This document shows positions 8,491-16,755 of a stretch of DNA of 20,319 bases, piece after piece (position 1 is the first letter of the stretch; the number at the start of each line of letters is the position of its first letter). The notes under the pieces are model-generated. The model had not been told where the DNA came from, ran no database searches, and saw only the letters and a program-made list of their open reading frames with translations. The position numbers and the translations under genes were made by a program. The stretch spans positions 1 through 20,319 of the forward strand of contig JAIPMN010001198.1 of assembly GCA_020650975.1 (NCBI GenBank), read 5' to 3'. The DNA is from Apostichopus californicus. Lineage: Eukaryota; Echinodermata; Holothuroidea; Aspidochirotida; Stichopodidae.

Positions 8491-9636
8491 GTTACATCAT
8501 CACGAACATTCAGACTTCCTACCCTTCCCACCCTTGGGGATCCAGATCCTCCCCAAACCTAGGATCAAGATAACGTGGTCTGATCCTGAGTACCTGAGGA
8601 TTAACACTACAGTGGATCACTGTTGAAGTTTATCTCCCTCAGAATCAGATCCTCTGTGTGTTCTCAAATGTGAACAAAGCTATAGAGACAGACAAGAGGT
8701 AGTATTGCACATATACACATCTGTATAAATGTATGTGTGTGTGTTTGTTTACTTTCAAAGCCCAAACACCAGGTTTGGGAGTCATCCTTAAATGCCTCTG
8801 GGACACAGTCAAAGCTTGATTGAATCTCTCTGGGGAGCGTTCTCTGTTTTTTTCATGTTATGTCAAAAGTAATCACTAAGTTTTGACGAAACATTCTTAA
8901 GATTTTGACGAAATTTTCCCAAGCAAACCTTAAAGACATTTTGATCGATTAAATTATGAGTGCAAGGCCTTCAAATTGTCAGTAACAGTGGGCTGGACAG
9001 AATTGTCAATGTTGATTTCAGTAGATTTAGTTTACACTCTAACACCTGGATCTTCTGAACAGATTTCTTCTTTTTCTTGAGTGAACAGTTTCAAGTCCTA
9101 CCGGGAATCTGATACCAGTCAGTTAGTTTCAACGGATGCCAATAACTGTCTAGCAGAAATGTAACTTGAAATATATACTAGAATGGTCTCCAGATATTAC
9201 TCTATGATAGGGTCCGATTGGTCAAAGTCATCACCTTTGCCCTATACTTTACAGTACTGCATGCTAAAAATTGGTAGAATTTCACAAAAGTATTTCCCTA
9301 AATAGTCTCCATATTTATGTTCATACATAGAGGAAGGCTCAATTAGACATTTGCATGTCTGAGGAAAATACTTTGAGGATGGCAATGAAGGACTTGTATA
9401 AATCTAAGCATCAGTGACCTTTGCTGGACTCTCTAGCATACCTGGTACATGTCCTCTGTTTGAGAAATGGTTTGATTAAATAAATTGAGCAGTATTTCTT
9501 CAAGTCTGTATTTATTCAACAGATCAAAACATGGATTTGATAATTTTATTCAAGCACTGATCCTCACTTTTCAATATCATAGCACAATGTACTTTGCCTA
9601 GAGTAAGCTTGTAAGCTTTAAGAATTCATTGTTTCT
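8491..9636. other. Noncoding stretch with small dyads
   Basis: No gene seen. TTGGGGA (8534-8540) and TCCCCAA (8550-8556) form a 7-bp hairpin. ACAGTG-GAT-CACTGT forms another around 8610-8624. GATCC/GGATC pieces are frequent in 8536-8655. A TG-rich microsatellite lies near 8731-8750. Confidence 0.6.
9345..9360. promoter_or_regulatory. POU octamer inside a dyad
   Basis: AGACATTTGCATGTCT has 6-bp inverted arms (AGACAT/ATGTCT) and contains ATTTGCAT, the exact complement of the octamer ATGCAAAT bound by POU/Oct factors. No adjacent promoter is recognisable; a motif match only. Confidence 0.25.
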
Positions 9637-9651
9637 CCCCCCCCCTCCCCC
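9637..9651 (-). repeat. C9-T-C5 tract
   Basis: A pyrimidine run that also forms most of the polypyrimidine part of the 3' splice-site-like sequence ending at 9657. Confidence 0.9.
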
Positions 9652-9657
9652 ATGCAG

Positions 9658-9821
9658 TGACCGCTTGCAACCACACAACCAATTCCACCACCAAGTATTG
9701 TTTCTCTACTGTGGTTGATATTAAAGTCTACCCGTGTGGTATGGACTTTGGGTACCCACTTACAGTTGTAAACTATATGCGAGGGGAACTGTATGTGTTT
9801 ATCTTCGTAATGATATTATAA
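9658..9821 (+). CDS. Candidate coding exon after a strong 3' splice-like site; product unknown
   Basis: A polypyrimidine run (9632-9651) and ATGCAG precede 9658. From 9660 the frame is open for 53 codons to TAA 9819-9821. The peptide begins TACNHTTNSTTKYCFSTVVD and continues with VYPCGMDFGYPLTVVN, then MRGELYVFIF. It has three cysteines in its first 26 residues and two N-x-T/S sites (NHT and NST), which would suit an extracellular segment. A GT that could act as donor (ACT|GTATGT) lies near 9790, before the hydrophobic end. I do not recognise the family. Open runs this long arise by chance in the window, so the splice-like site is the main support; the upstream exon is not seen. Confidence 0.22.
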
Positions 9822-10221
9822 AATGTTAATCATGTACTCTAGTTAAGATATAGATTGTCAGAACAATATATAGAATTCTAGCTAAGTAGAGATAATTTCT
9901 GAACCCTGGAAAACCTGTCTTTGAGTAAATATCTTTATCTGAGCTTTATTTGAACAGCTCATAAATGTAGTCAATTAATTGCCCTATTGCAACCCTTCTT
10001 ATTGAATTTCCTTCCTTTGTTTATAATCATTGCTTTTCTGTATTACAATCATCAAAATTGAAAACAATACATTGGTTCTATAAACAATAGGTAATCTATC
10101 AGTCTGTTTTAGTGATTATATTAGGCATTAGATATACTGACAGTGACCACTTCTGTATCACCGCCATCTACCAGTTGTACTTAAATGCATACTGACATAT
10201 TAGCACTGCAGGTGAACAATA
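9822..10221. other. Noncoding stretch
   Basis: AT-rich unique sequence; nothing recognised. Confidence 0.65.
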
Positions 10222-10244
10222 CCCCCTCCCCCCTCCCCCATCCC
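10222..10244 (-). repeat. Quadruplex-capable C tract (minus-strand G4)
   Basis: C5-T-C6-T-C5-AT-C3 meets the strict four-run G-quadruplex pattern on the minus strand with loops of one or two bases. Confidence 0.8.
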
Positions 10245-10512
10245 ACACTACATCCCAATCAATTTTCCTCATGGACTCTTGTATACTTGAATCCTTAATT
10301 CCCAAATCTGTCTTTCAAAGAGTGGATGGTTGTAATTCTAACAACAGAGCAACAGAAATTTCTGTATTTTAACTTTTAAGTTTATATATTTAAAAGGTTA
10401 ATATTACCATCATTCCTAGTTTGTAGGAATAACCTCTGAAATAAACATTTGTACCTTTGTATGTAATCAATATCAAAACATAGCAGGAAACTGGAAAGAA
10501 AACAAAAATGAA
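10245..10512. other. Noncoding stretch
   Basis: Short AT-rich unique sequence between two quadruplex-capable tracts of opposite strand; no gene seen. Confidence 0.6.
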
Positions 10513-10535
10513 GGGGGGAGGGGGTGAAGGGTGGG
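10513..10535 (+). repeat. Quadruplex-capable G tract
   Basis: G6-A-G5-TGAA-G3-T-G3 meets the strict G-quadruplex pattern on the plus strand. It lies about 270 bp from the C tract at 10222-10244, so G-rich strands of opposite polarity are close together. Confidence 0.8.
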
Positions 10536-10726
10536 CCAGAGAGAGAATACAGAACATGCTGTAGTTTGCCCTATCTGCCTGCTCTGCAAAAGTGTTGATA
10601 ACTTGTTGGTATTTGTCAAGATTTCTGAAGAGAGATTTGATAACAATCCTGGTCTTGTAGGAATTCTCATTCTTTGTGGGCTTACATTACTTTCAGTGTA
10701 GCTTCACATCAACCCTCCAGGCAGGA
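10536..10726. other. Noncoding stretch
   Basis: Nothing recognised. A 65-codon minus frame (10473-10670) runs through the G tract and has no further support. Confidence 0.55.
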
Positions 10727-10766
10727 TTTTTTCCCTCTCTCTTTTCTTCCTTTTCTTTTTGTCCAG
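10727..10766 (+). promoter_or_regulatory. Long polypyrimidine tract ending in CAG (3' splice-site-like)
   Basis: Nearly 40 bases of T and C followed by GTCCAG, with AG at 10765-10766, make the best-looking polypyrimidine/AG combination in the window. Downstream, three frames stay open for about 22, 26 and 36 codons without a clear donor, so no exon is called. It could equally be a simple pyrimidine tract. Confidence 0.3.
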
Positions 10767-11532
10767 CATTCACCATTCTTCATCACCACAATTGGGACAG
10801 AAATCTCAAATTTCATTCTATTCTCAGTTGCTGACATTAAGATTTAAAGTGATAGGGTACTACAGTATAATACTACAATGAGAATTGTTCCCTCTATTCT
10901 ATGGTCTGATAAATTTGGGGAAATGCTTTTAAGTTGAGATTAGGTGTGACCAAAAAACAAGAACAAAAACTTCTATAACCTCCGTTCTTATTGGAATTGA
11001 ACATTTATTTGAAAACATTTGCAAAGTGAGTTCATTTGAGCAGAGTAACTAATCAATGTTCTGTTAAAGTTTCAATGTAAGGGAATCACTTGCCCTTAAG
11101 GTACAGCAGTCAGCACAACAAATACAATTAAGTCAGTATTAATAATAGAACTCGTATAAGCATCGCTTTGAGGCACTGTTAAGTGTTAACACAACAGACC
11201 TCGATTTATTTTGGAAGATTTAAAAAACTGTTAAGCAATAAAATATTTACAAAGGTCAGGCTCCAACGTTCAATACAGTACTTTGTAAACAGAGATTTTT
11301 ATTATGAACCTTCTGTGCTAGTGATTTCCTGTGACTTTCACACCAGCAACTATTAATATTTTAATATTTTCTGTGTTCAGAAGTTTCTCCTGTGACTAGC
11401 TAACAAAGGGCTCGTGTAGTAGAAGTGAGTTCTTCCACAGTAAGGACACCTTCGTAAACATAAATATTTTAGGTAAATGAATAATGGAATGCAGACTGAA
11501 ATTTTGGAAAATAGAAAAGAGCTAAGAATTTA
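10767..11532. other. Noncoding stretch
   Basis: No gene. An imperfect inverted pair (AAGGACACC around 11442-11450 versus GGTGTCCT at 11683-11690) brackets the tRNA-like block but is too weak to define a transposon. Confidence 0.6.
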
Positions 11533-11609
11533 TGGCTGGAATAGGATTCAAAGCTGTGACCTCTGGGTTATGTAATATTGCTCATCAACCTATTTGTGAT
11601 CATTTGGAT
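11533..11609 (-). mobile_element. Degenerate tRNA-like block, probable SINE head relic
   Basis: Read on the minus strand, the block contains GCTTTGAATCC (11554-11544), matching nine of 11 bases of the RNA polymerase III B box GGTTCGAATCC; one mismatch is the C-to-T expected of CpG decay. About 14 bases upstream on that strand is CATAACCCAGAGGTC, which resembles the 3' half of the anticodon arm of initiator methionine tRNA. A weak A-box/D-arm-like TGATCACAAATAGG followed by TTGATGAGCA lies at 11602-11579. The acceptor stem does not pair and the T stem pairs at only three of five positions, so this is not a functional tRNA. A tRNA-derived SINE or tRNA pseudogene is the likely source; its tail and target duplication were not found. 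Confidence 0.4.
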
Positions 11610-12201
11610 TGAGGAATATCAGGTCAAATGTCATCCCCAGCTGACTTTGGACCCTGTACTCAGACACTCAAGTCCCTGAGGTGGTGTCCTCAATAAGGAA
11701 TCATAGGTGCTCACTAGCTTATTTTGCATGTTTAGGAAGTCAGAGATCAGAGGTCAATAAGGGATCATTTTTGTCATAAATAGGTGTCGCTGTTTGGATA
11801 TTGAATTTAATATCATTACTCATTAATAAAGTTTTTCTGAAATAATCGTTAGGTACAATGTCACAGAGGGTTTGACCTTGACATTTGGTCTACCATTCCA
11901 TCTTCTGGGCCAGAAATAGAGATTCTGTCAGCTTTGTTTCTACAGTATGTATATGATCATGGACTTTTGGTTGAATGTTAATAGAATAACAGCTAGTGTA
12001 TTCATCCAATAGCAACTTGCATATACCTGTGACCAATTAAGAAGTATATTGATGGAGTAATACTTCCATTTAATAATAACTCCAATGTAGTCCATATCCT
12101 GTGAGATGTATTAATACATAATACCGTAATTAAAATTGCTTTACACTTATTGAAACAAGTTAAAAGTCTAAGCAAGTTCTAGCTGTCAATACTTTGAAAT
12201 T
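11610..12201. other. Noncoding stretch
   Basis: Unique sequence with no open frame of note. Any SINE body would extend to lower coordinates, so this side is probably host flank. Confidence 0.6.
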
Positions 12202-12374
12202 GTCAGTTAATTTAGTAGTGTGTCATTTACTTCGCTCCTTGCTTACCTGTCTCCACACAACCTAGCACTCTCATTCTACCTTGCCTATAATGTCCTGGTA
12301 ACCTTTTAACACTGTACGCCCTCTATGACCGTTCCCTCCGGTATTTGACATAGTCAGTTAATTAAGTAGTGTGT
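12202..12374. mobile_element. 129-bp insert flanked by 22-bp direct repeats
   Basis: The 22 bases at 12202-12223 and 12353-12374 (both beginning GTCAGTTAATT and ending AGTAGTGTGT) match at 21 positions. Between them lie 129 bp that are richer in GC and CpG than the flanks (e.g. GTACGCC, GACCGTTCCCTCCGG). This is what a target-site duplication around an inserted short sequence looks like; 22 bp fits LINE-mediated retroposition better than cut-and-paste transposition. No poly(A) tail or terminal inverted repeat is visible, so the mechanism is open. A minus-strand CAG|GTAAGC donor-like site sits at 12249-12241 within the insert. Confidence 0.45.
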
Positions 12375-12949
12375 GTACATTTGTACAGTATTGATTATAA
12401 TACAGTAGTCATAACACCAGAGATGAATCAAGCTGCACAGATAAGTGACTCATTTAATTTAGTAACTTTAAATATTGTGTAACATGCAACTGCTCCTTTT
12501 GTTTAGTTACTGGTTGAAAGGGTTTCATGAATTCATATAACTTTGTAAAGTAGTAGACATGCTTTATGATGATATACAATTCATCAGTTTGATATTTGGT
12601 GAGAGTTTTAGGTTAACTGTAACAATGGATCACTCTGCTTTATTGTCTAACATAACAATAAGGGATGAAAGACAATAGCAAGGTCACAGACAAAAGATAT
12701 CTATATCTCTATCTATGAATGGTACAGTTTCACTTCTGTTCAGTTCTCTCCTACACAAGCCTTTCTCCATCGAGTTTACCCTTTCACAGTTTTGAATTTA
12801 ACAATCCGTCAATCTCAATAAACAGTTTTGGTTGTCTGTTCATGAAGGTGTTGAGATTACCTCATAGTTTGGTGATTCTTCAGTAATAACACAGCAGACA
12901 TTGTGTTGTCTTACTCCACGGACTGACGACTATATCTCTCCCCTCACAG
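12375..12949. other. Noncoding stretch upstream of the exon candidate
   Basis: No repeat and no convincing frame. The last 30 bases are pyrimidine-rich (TATCTCTCCCCTCACAG) and form the acceptor of the downstream candidate exon. Confidence 0.6.
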
Positions 12950-13172
12950 CTTGAAGACTGCTACGACTACGACGACAGTGACCGCCAGCAAGAAAAGGAC
13001 CACTCTTCCATTTAACGAGAAACGGTGACATGGACAGACCACCATTCCATTGCGACGAGATTAAAGGCTTTGCTGGGTGATTCAGATCTGATCTCAAGTT
13101 CAGTGGGTTTGGTTACACAGCAGCAGCGGCCGGGCTTAGATGTTCATCGGAAATTGCAGAAATCAGTCAAAG
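12950..13172 (+). other. Best candidate exon of the window; coding status unclear
   Basis: A good acceptor (ATATCTCTCCCCTCACAG, ending 12949) and a reasonable donor (AAAG|GTACGG, GT at 13173-13174) bound 223 bp with clearly more CpG than the flanks. Translation is ambiguous. In the frame starting at 12950 it reads LEDCYDYDDSDRQQEKDHSS, one Ile, then TAA at 13013-13015. The same frame then stays open through the donor, with RLKALLGDSDLISSSVGLVT and RPGLDVHRKLQKSVK. An ATG at 13030 gives only 16 codons (MDRPPFHCDEIKGFAG). No frame crosses the whole exon, so it is either a 5' untranslated exon with short upstream frames, a terminal coding exon ending at the TAA, or a nonfunctional relic. I do not recognise a family. 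Confidence 0.35.
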
Positions 13173-13429
13173 GTACGGGTGAATTTTTTGATTGACCTTG
13201 TTAGCATTTTCATTGGTTGCAGTTAAATCAGTACTCGGATTGCAATGTAGGATTATGATAGGGATGTATGCCACAGTCAGGTTAGTGTCAGAGTGTGAAA
13301 AGGAAAAAGGTGTCCATAGGGCAATAAACCAACAGGAGGTGATCATTTAACTTGGACATAAACAGAAAGAGGGGCTTGCTCCTGGAATTAAAGAATTCTT
13401 CAATCTGATAAAGATTGTGGTTGTTGTAG
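13173..13429. other. Possible intron between two candidate exons
   Basis: Begins with GTACGG and ends with TTGTGGTTGTTGTAG (AG at 13428-13429), a moderate acceptor. No other feature seen. Confidence 0.25.
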
Positions 13430-13576
13430 AGATTATGTGCATGAAGCTGTGATATATTTATACAAGCAAGGAATCAAATCTGTGGACAAGAAAGTTCTTT
13501 AAGGAGTCTTGTTGATTCTTTTGATGAAGGAGATTTTGAAACAATAGTAGGATGTTTCACATTTGCTATGGAGCTG
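13430..13576 (+). other. Second candidate exon, ending at a consensus donor
   Basis: CTG|GTAAGTGAG at 13574-13582 is the closest match to the animal 5' splice consensus noticed in the window. Two ATGs shortly before it have favourable contexts: 13553 (A at -3, with an in-frame TGA upstream) and 13568 (G at -3 and G at +4, giving Met-Glu-Leu directly before the donor). If joined to 12950-13172, the open frame of that exon stops after nine more codons. The two together therefore look more like 5' untranslated sequence with a start close to the donor than like internal coding exons. Confidence 0.2.
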
Positions 13577-13907
13577 GTAAGTGAGAACAAATAATTAAAC
13601 ATTTATAGTTTTAGAAAAACAGGTATGCAAAGCTTCTTAGATATAGAAACCTAAGAAATTGGTAATATATATGATTTCGCATTTTAACAACAAAATTGAA
13701 ACTTATAACATCATAATTATAACACTGAAAAATAAAAAGGTTTACTACAACAAATTCCCTTCCAATTATAAATTCCTTTGAAATTGATTTGATATTTAAA
13801 GAAATTTTATTAAAACAAAGAAATTTAGATAGGGTGGATGAACGATTATTGTAGCAATCCATTGAAATTATGATCATTGTAATCAGTTAAATGTGCTCAT
13901 GTCGTCG
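13577..13907. other. AT-rich noncoding stretch
   Basis: Very AT-rich; an 88-codon minus frame (13611-13877) is Ile/Phe/Asn/Ser-rich low-complexity translation without other support. Confidence 0.6.
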
Positions 13908-13964
13908 AGATCTATATGTAATATTTATAATATAATATTATTAGATCTATATGTAATATTTTTT
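13908..13964 (+). repeat. Two copies of AGATCTATATGTAATATTT, 35 bp apart
   Basis: The 19-mer at 13908-13926 recurs at 13943-13961, with the AT-only sequence TATAATATAATATTATT between them. A small tandem duplication. Confidence 0.85.
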
Positions 13965-14031
13965 GCAACATTTTAATTGTACACACACTTTACAACAAAC
14001 ATTGACAAGAACACACATGTGCCGGGTTCAT

Positions 14032-14177
14032 GGCCACATGTGGAATCGTGGCCACATGTGGGAATCGTGGTCACATGTGGGAATTGTGGCCACATGTGGG
14101 AATTGTGGCCACATGTGGGAATCGTGGTCACATGTGGGAATCGTGGTCCCATGTGGGAATCGTGGCCACATGTGGGA
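14032..14177 (+). repeat. 19-bp minisatellite GGCCACATGTGGGAATCGT
   Basis: Eight units, the first one base short and the last truncated. Seven contain the palindrome CACATGTG; the seventh has CCCATGTG. Another CACATGTG lies just upstream near 14014. CACATGTG holds two overlapping E-boxes (CACATG and CATGTG), so basic helix-loop-helix factors could in principle bind densely; that is inference. A 19-bp unit shifts frame, so the His/Met/Trp-rich translations on either strand are artefacts. Confidence 0.97.
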
Positions 14178-14576
14178 GTATGTGATGCTAGTTTATAGAG
14201 CAACATGCTGTACATAAAGCTGTGTATGACTCTCAGTGCCTCGCTGTATAATTACACCATTGTCCGGTGCGGAAAGAACGTTGTTTAGTATATAATGTTA
14301 CTCCACCTGTCCAACACTGTTTTCAATGAATGTGACAAATCTGGATGACACACGTACGCACATAGCTAACTGTGCAGAGATGGGTTCGAGTTGTTTAGCG
14401 ATTTTAGATCAATTGATGTCGGGTTTTAATGCAAACTATACAATATGAATCATAAATATTGCAGCTTGCGGTTTGTGTTTTACTTTCCAAAATATTTGCA
14501 AAGAATATTGCCTATTGCTGGCGGATCCTCGCTTTGTGCGGAGAAGTGCGTCGCATTTGTCAATACGGGCGATAAT
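14178..14576. other. Noncoding stretch with raised CpG
   Basis: CpG is commoner than average (GTCCGGTGCGGAAAGAACG, CACACGTACGCAC, GTGCGTCGCA). A 56-codon frame runs from ATG 14445 to TGA 14613-14615 and ends inside the next repeat, so I do not call it. Possible remnant of a CpG-rich element or exon; nothing recognised. Confidence 0.5.
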
Positions 14577-14806
14577 ATTGTGTTATGTTCTGTATTATTG
14601 TGTTATATTCTGTGATATTGTGTTATGTTCTGTAATATTGTGTTATATTCTGTTGTATTGAGTTACAGTACAGTATGTTCTGTTGCATTGTGTTGTGTTA
14701 TAAATAATGTTGTATTGTCTTATAGTATGATCTGTTGTATGGAGTTTTGATGTGTTGTTAAGTTGTGTTTGTATTTTATTGTGTGTTATATTGTATTGTA
14801 TTGTGT
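14577..14806 (+). repeat. 20-bp repeat ATTGTGTTATRTTCTGTRNT, decaying rightward
   Basis: Four units at 14577-14656 alternate GTTATGTTC and GTTATATTC, giving a 40-bp double unit. From 14657 the pattern is broken by insertions but TGT/TTAT/ATTG motifs continue to about 14806. Confidence 0.85.
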
Positions 14807-15912
14807 ACATAGCAAGGGACAAGTTCCCATACATGTTTTGTGTTATGGATTTAGATGCACATTATGAGATTACTTTAAACAACGTTAAATCCAAGTGGTT
14901 AGTTTGTTTTAGTCGTACATACTATAAACTGAAGCCTCAATTAGTAACCGTTTAAAGCTCCCCATGCCTGCTGATGTATTTAACCATTCCGTGGATTTTC
15001 ACATATATTGATATACGTGTTGCCTTTCACCAGTAGTAGCATTTGCCTTATCAGTAAAGTTAACAAGCCTAACAGTCTAACACTAACAGAATTAATTACC
15101 ATAGCTTACGAGTCATCTGCATTTCGGATTCAGAATCTTTCTCATTTCATCAGCCAGAGGTAGCTTATTGGTCTTACATTTATGCACCAAAGTTGTCAGC
15201 TTCAGCCAATGGTGCTGTATGAGGCCCATTGTTTTGGTAAAAAGAGCAAAATGTGTGCGTTTTTGTGCAAACCCACCGTAAATCTGAACTATTCTTGTAG
15301 TATTTTGCTAAGGTTATTCTGATCCTCTTGTCATTGAGTGATGCTTAACTGCAGTAATGTAAGGCTGGGAAGATCAAACATGTGGACTGAGAGATAAAGT
15401 CATCTGAATATTTACATATCTATGCTTTGACATTATACATAAGTCAGTCCAATTAAGAGACTTTCCTAGAGGTTAATGAGCAAATCATTAATGATTCCAT
15501 TAGAATCTCAATATATTATAGCTCAGATCATTTTCATAAGAAATAAAAATCCAAAATTGGATTTTTTTAATTTTAATTTTTCATTAATTATTTTAAATGA
15601 GCTAATGACTTTAAGTCATATTTTTTTGGGATTTCATTACAGAAATAGCTTTGAAAAGAGTGAGCAAATTCAACACAGAAGCTGCTTTAAGTAGTCCTGT
15701 TCATATGAGCACAAAAATTTGACCTCAACACAGCCAATGCTGATAACTCGCTTTAACATTTCATACCAACTCATAGCAACTCATAAATCAAGCAGAATTT
15801 TGAAACTTGCAATATATACATTTAAGTATACCCTGATGTAGAAGTCAAAGAGTTGTGTATCTTCATGCCTAAATTATTTGGACACCAATAATAATATAAA
15901 TACTAATATCAT
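14807..15912. other. Noncoding stretch
   Basis: No gene. At 15545-15566 there is an AT-rich inverted repeat with 10-bp arms (AAAAATCCAA / TTGGATTTTT) and a 2-base centre. A 72-codon plus frame at 15476-15694 follows an AT-rich run; a plausible acceptor (GGGATTTCATTACAG) lies inside it, followed by 16 open codons. Confidence 0.6.
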
Positions 15913-15950
15913 GGGGGGGGGGGTGGGCATGACAGAACATGTCCCCCCCC
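15913..15950. repeat. G11 run facing C8 run, with CATG arms
   Basis: G11-T-GGG (15913-15927) is followed by CATG-ACAGAA-CATG (15928-15941), T and C8 (15943-15950). The G and C runs can pair around a 6-base loop closed by CATG/CATG, giving a strong hairpin with one unpaired T. The alternative is a quadruplex in the G run. Confidence 0.85.
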
Positions 15951-16706
15951 TCTGGTAACACCACAGGAAAACATCTGCTAAGGTCTACCCCATATCCCAA
16001 TCCAATTCTACTGTTTTAATCACCTCATAGGCAAACAGTACATACTATTGTAGACACACTGCTATCCGCATGCCCTATTGATGTTGAACACTACTTGATT
16101 ATAAATGTACAAGCAAAAAAACTGCATACAATATTTTGTTAATATCCTTCCAGCTTCTTATAATCCTGGTGATATTCCAATCTCATCTGATCTCCCCATT
16201 CTTTGAACAATTGTTGGTTGCGGGTCTTTTGTAACTGTTTCACAGTTTTAAACTAGACCATGCTGTGTGGGGCATTTATTCACAAGTATGTATCAGTTTC
16301 ATGGATTTAAATACTGAACTTAAAAATCCCCTTTGCTATGTAGTTCCTTAATATTGGCAGGTCGTCGATGACTCACACACATCTTCTCCTTGGGAATGAA
16401 ATGAGATCGGTGACTGAAGTGTTTACAAGTACAACTGATTATTTTGGGATCTATCTCTGATAACATTAAAAAAAAAAAAAAAATCAAGTTGTGAGAAATT
16501 GGACTCTAACAGCTCCAAGAAAAAGAGATCTCACAGATAAGGTATCAGGTTCATTAAGAATATTTTAAAGGTTCAGTTTAAATCTCTGTGATATTGAGAA
16601 TCAAGTGGGAATTAAAAAGTTTGGAAATAATTAACAAGGTTGAATTTAGTGAATAATAAGCATGTTTTAGACTATAATACTTTATGATGAAGCGGTGGGA
16701 TGGAGA
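15951..16706. other. Noncoding stretch with a 16-base poly(A)
   Basis: A16 at 16468-16483 could be a retroposon tail on the plus strand, but I see no recognisable body and no target-site duplication. No gene. Confidence 0.6.
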
Positions 16707-16755
16707 GGGAGGGGGAGGGGGATAGGGAGAGGAAAGGGTAGAGGGAGGGGGAGGT
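16707..16755 (+). repeat. Purine tract with a G-quadruplex motif
   Basis: Runs of three to five G separated by A, ATA, AGAGGAAA and TAGA. 16707-16727 (G3-A-G5-A-G5-ATA-G3) fits the strict quadruplex pattern; further G runs follow at 16736-16751. Confidence 0.85.

Noticed and set aside
11425-11714. Transposon bounded by AAGGACACC and GGTGTCCT
   Set aside because: Only eight contiguous bases match; extension needs a 6-base gap and no duplication flanks the pair.
12241-12360. Minus-strand exon with CAG|GTAAGC donor and coding-like frames
   Set aside because: Several frames look equally plausible, each stops within about 30 codons, and the segment is better explained as part of the flanked 129-bp insert.
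14380-14400. tRNA B-box-like GGGTTCGAGTTG
   Set aside because: The final CC is missing, the T stem does not pair and no A box lies at the right distance.
14445-14615. 56-codon frame from ATG 14445
   Set aside because: Its last third runs into the 20-bp repeat and no splice or conservation signal is available.
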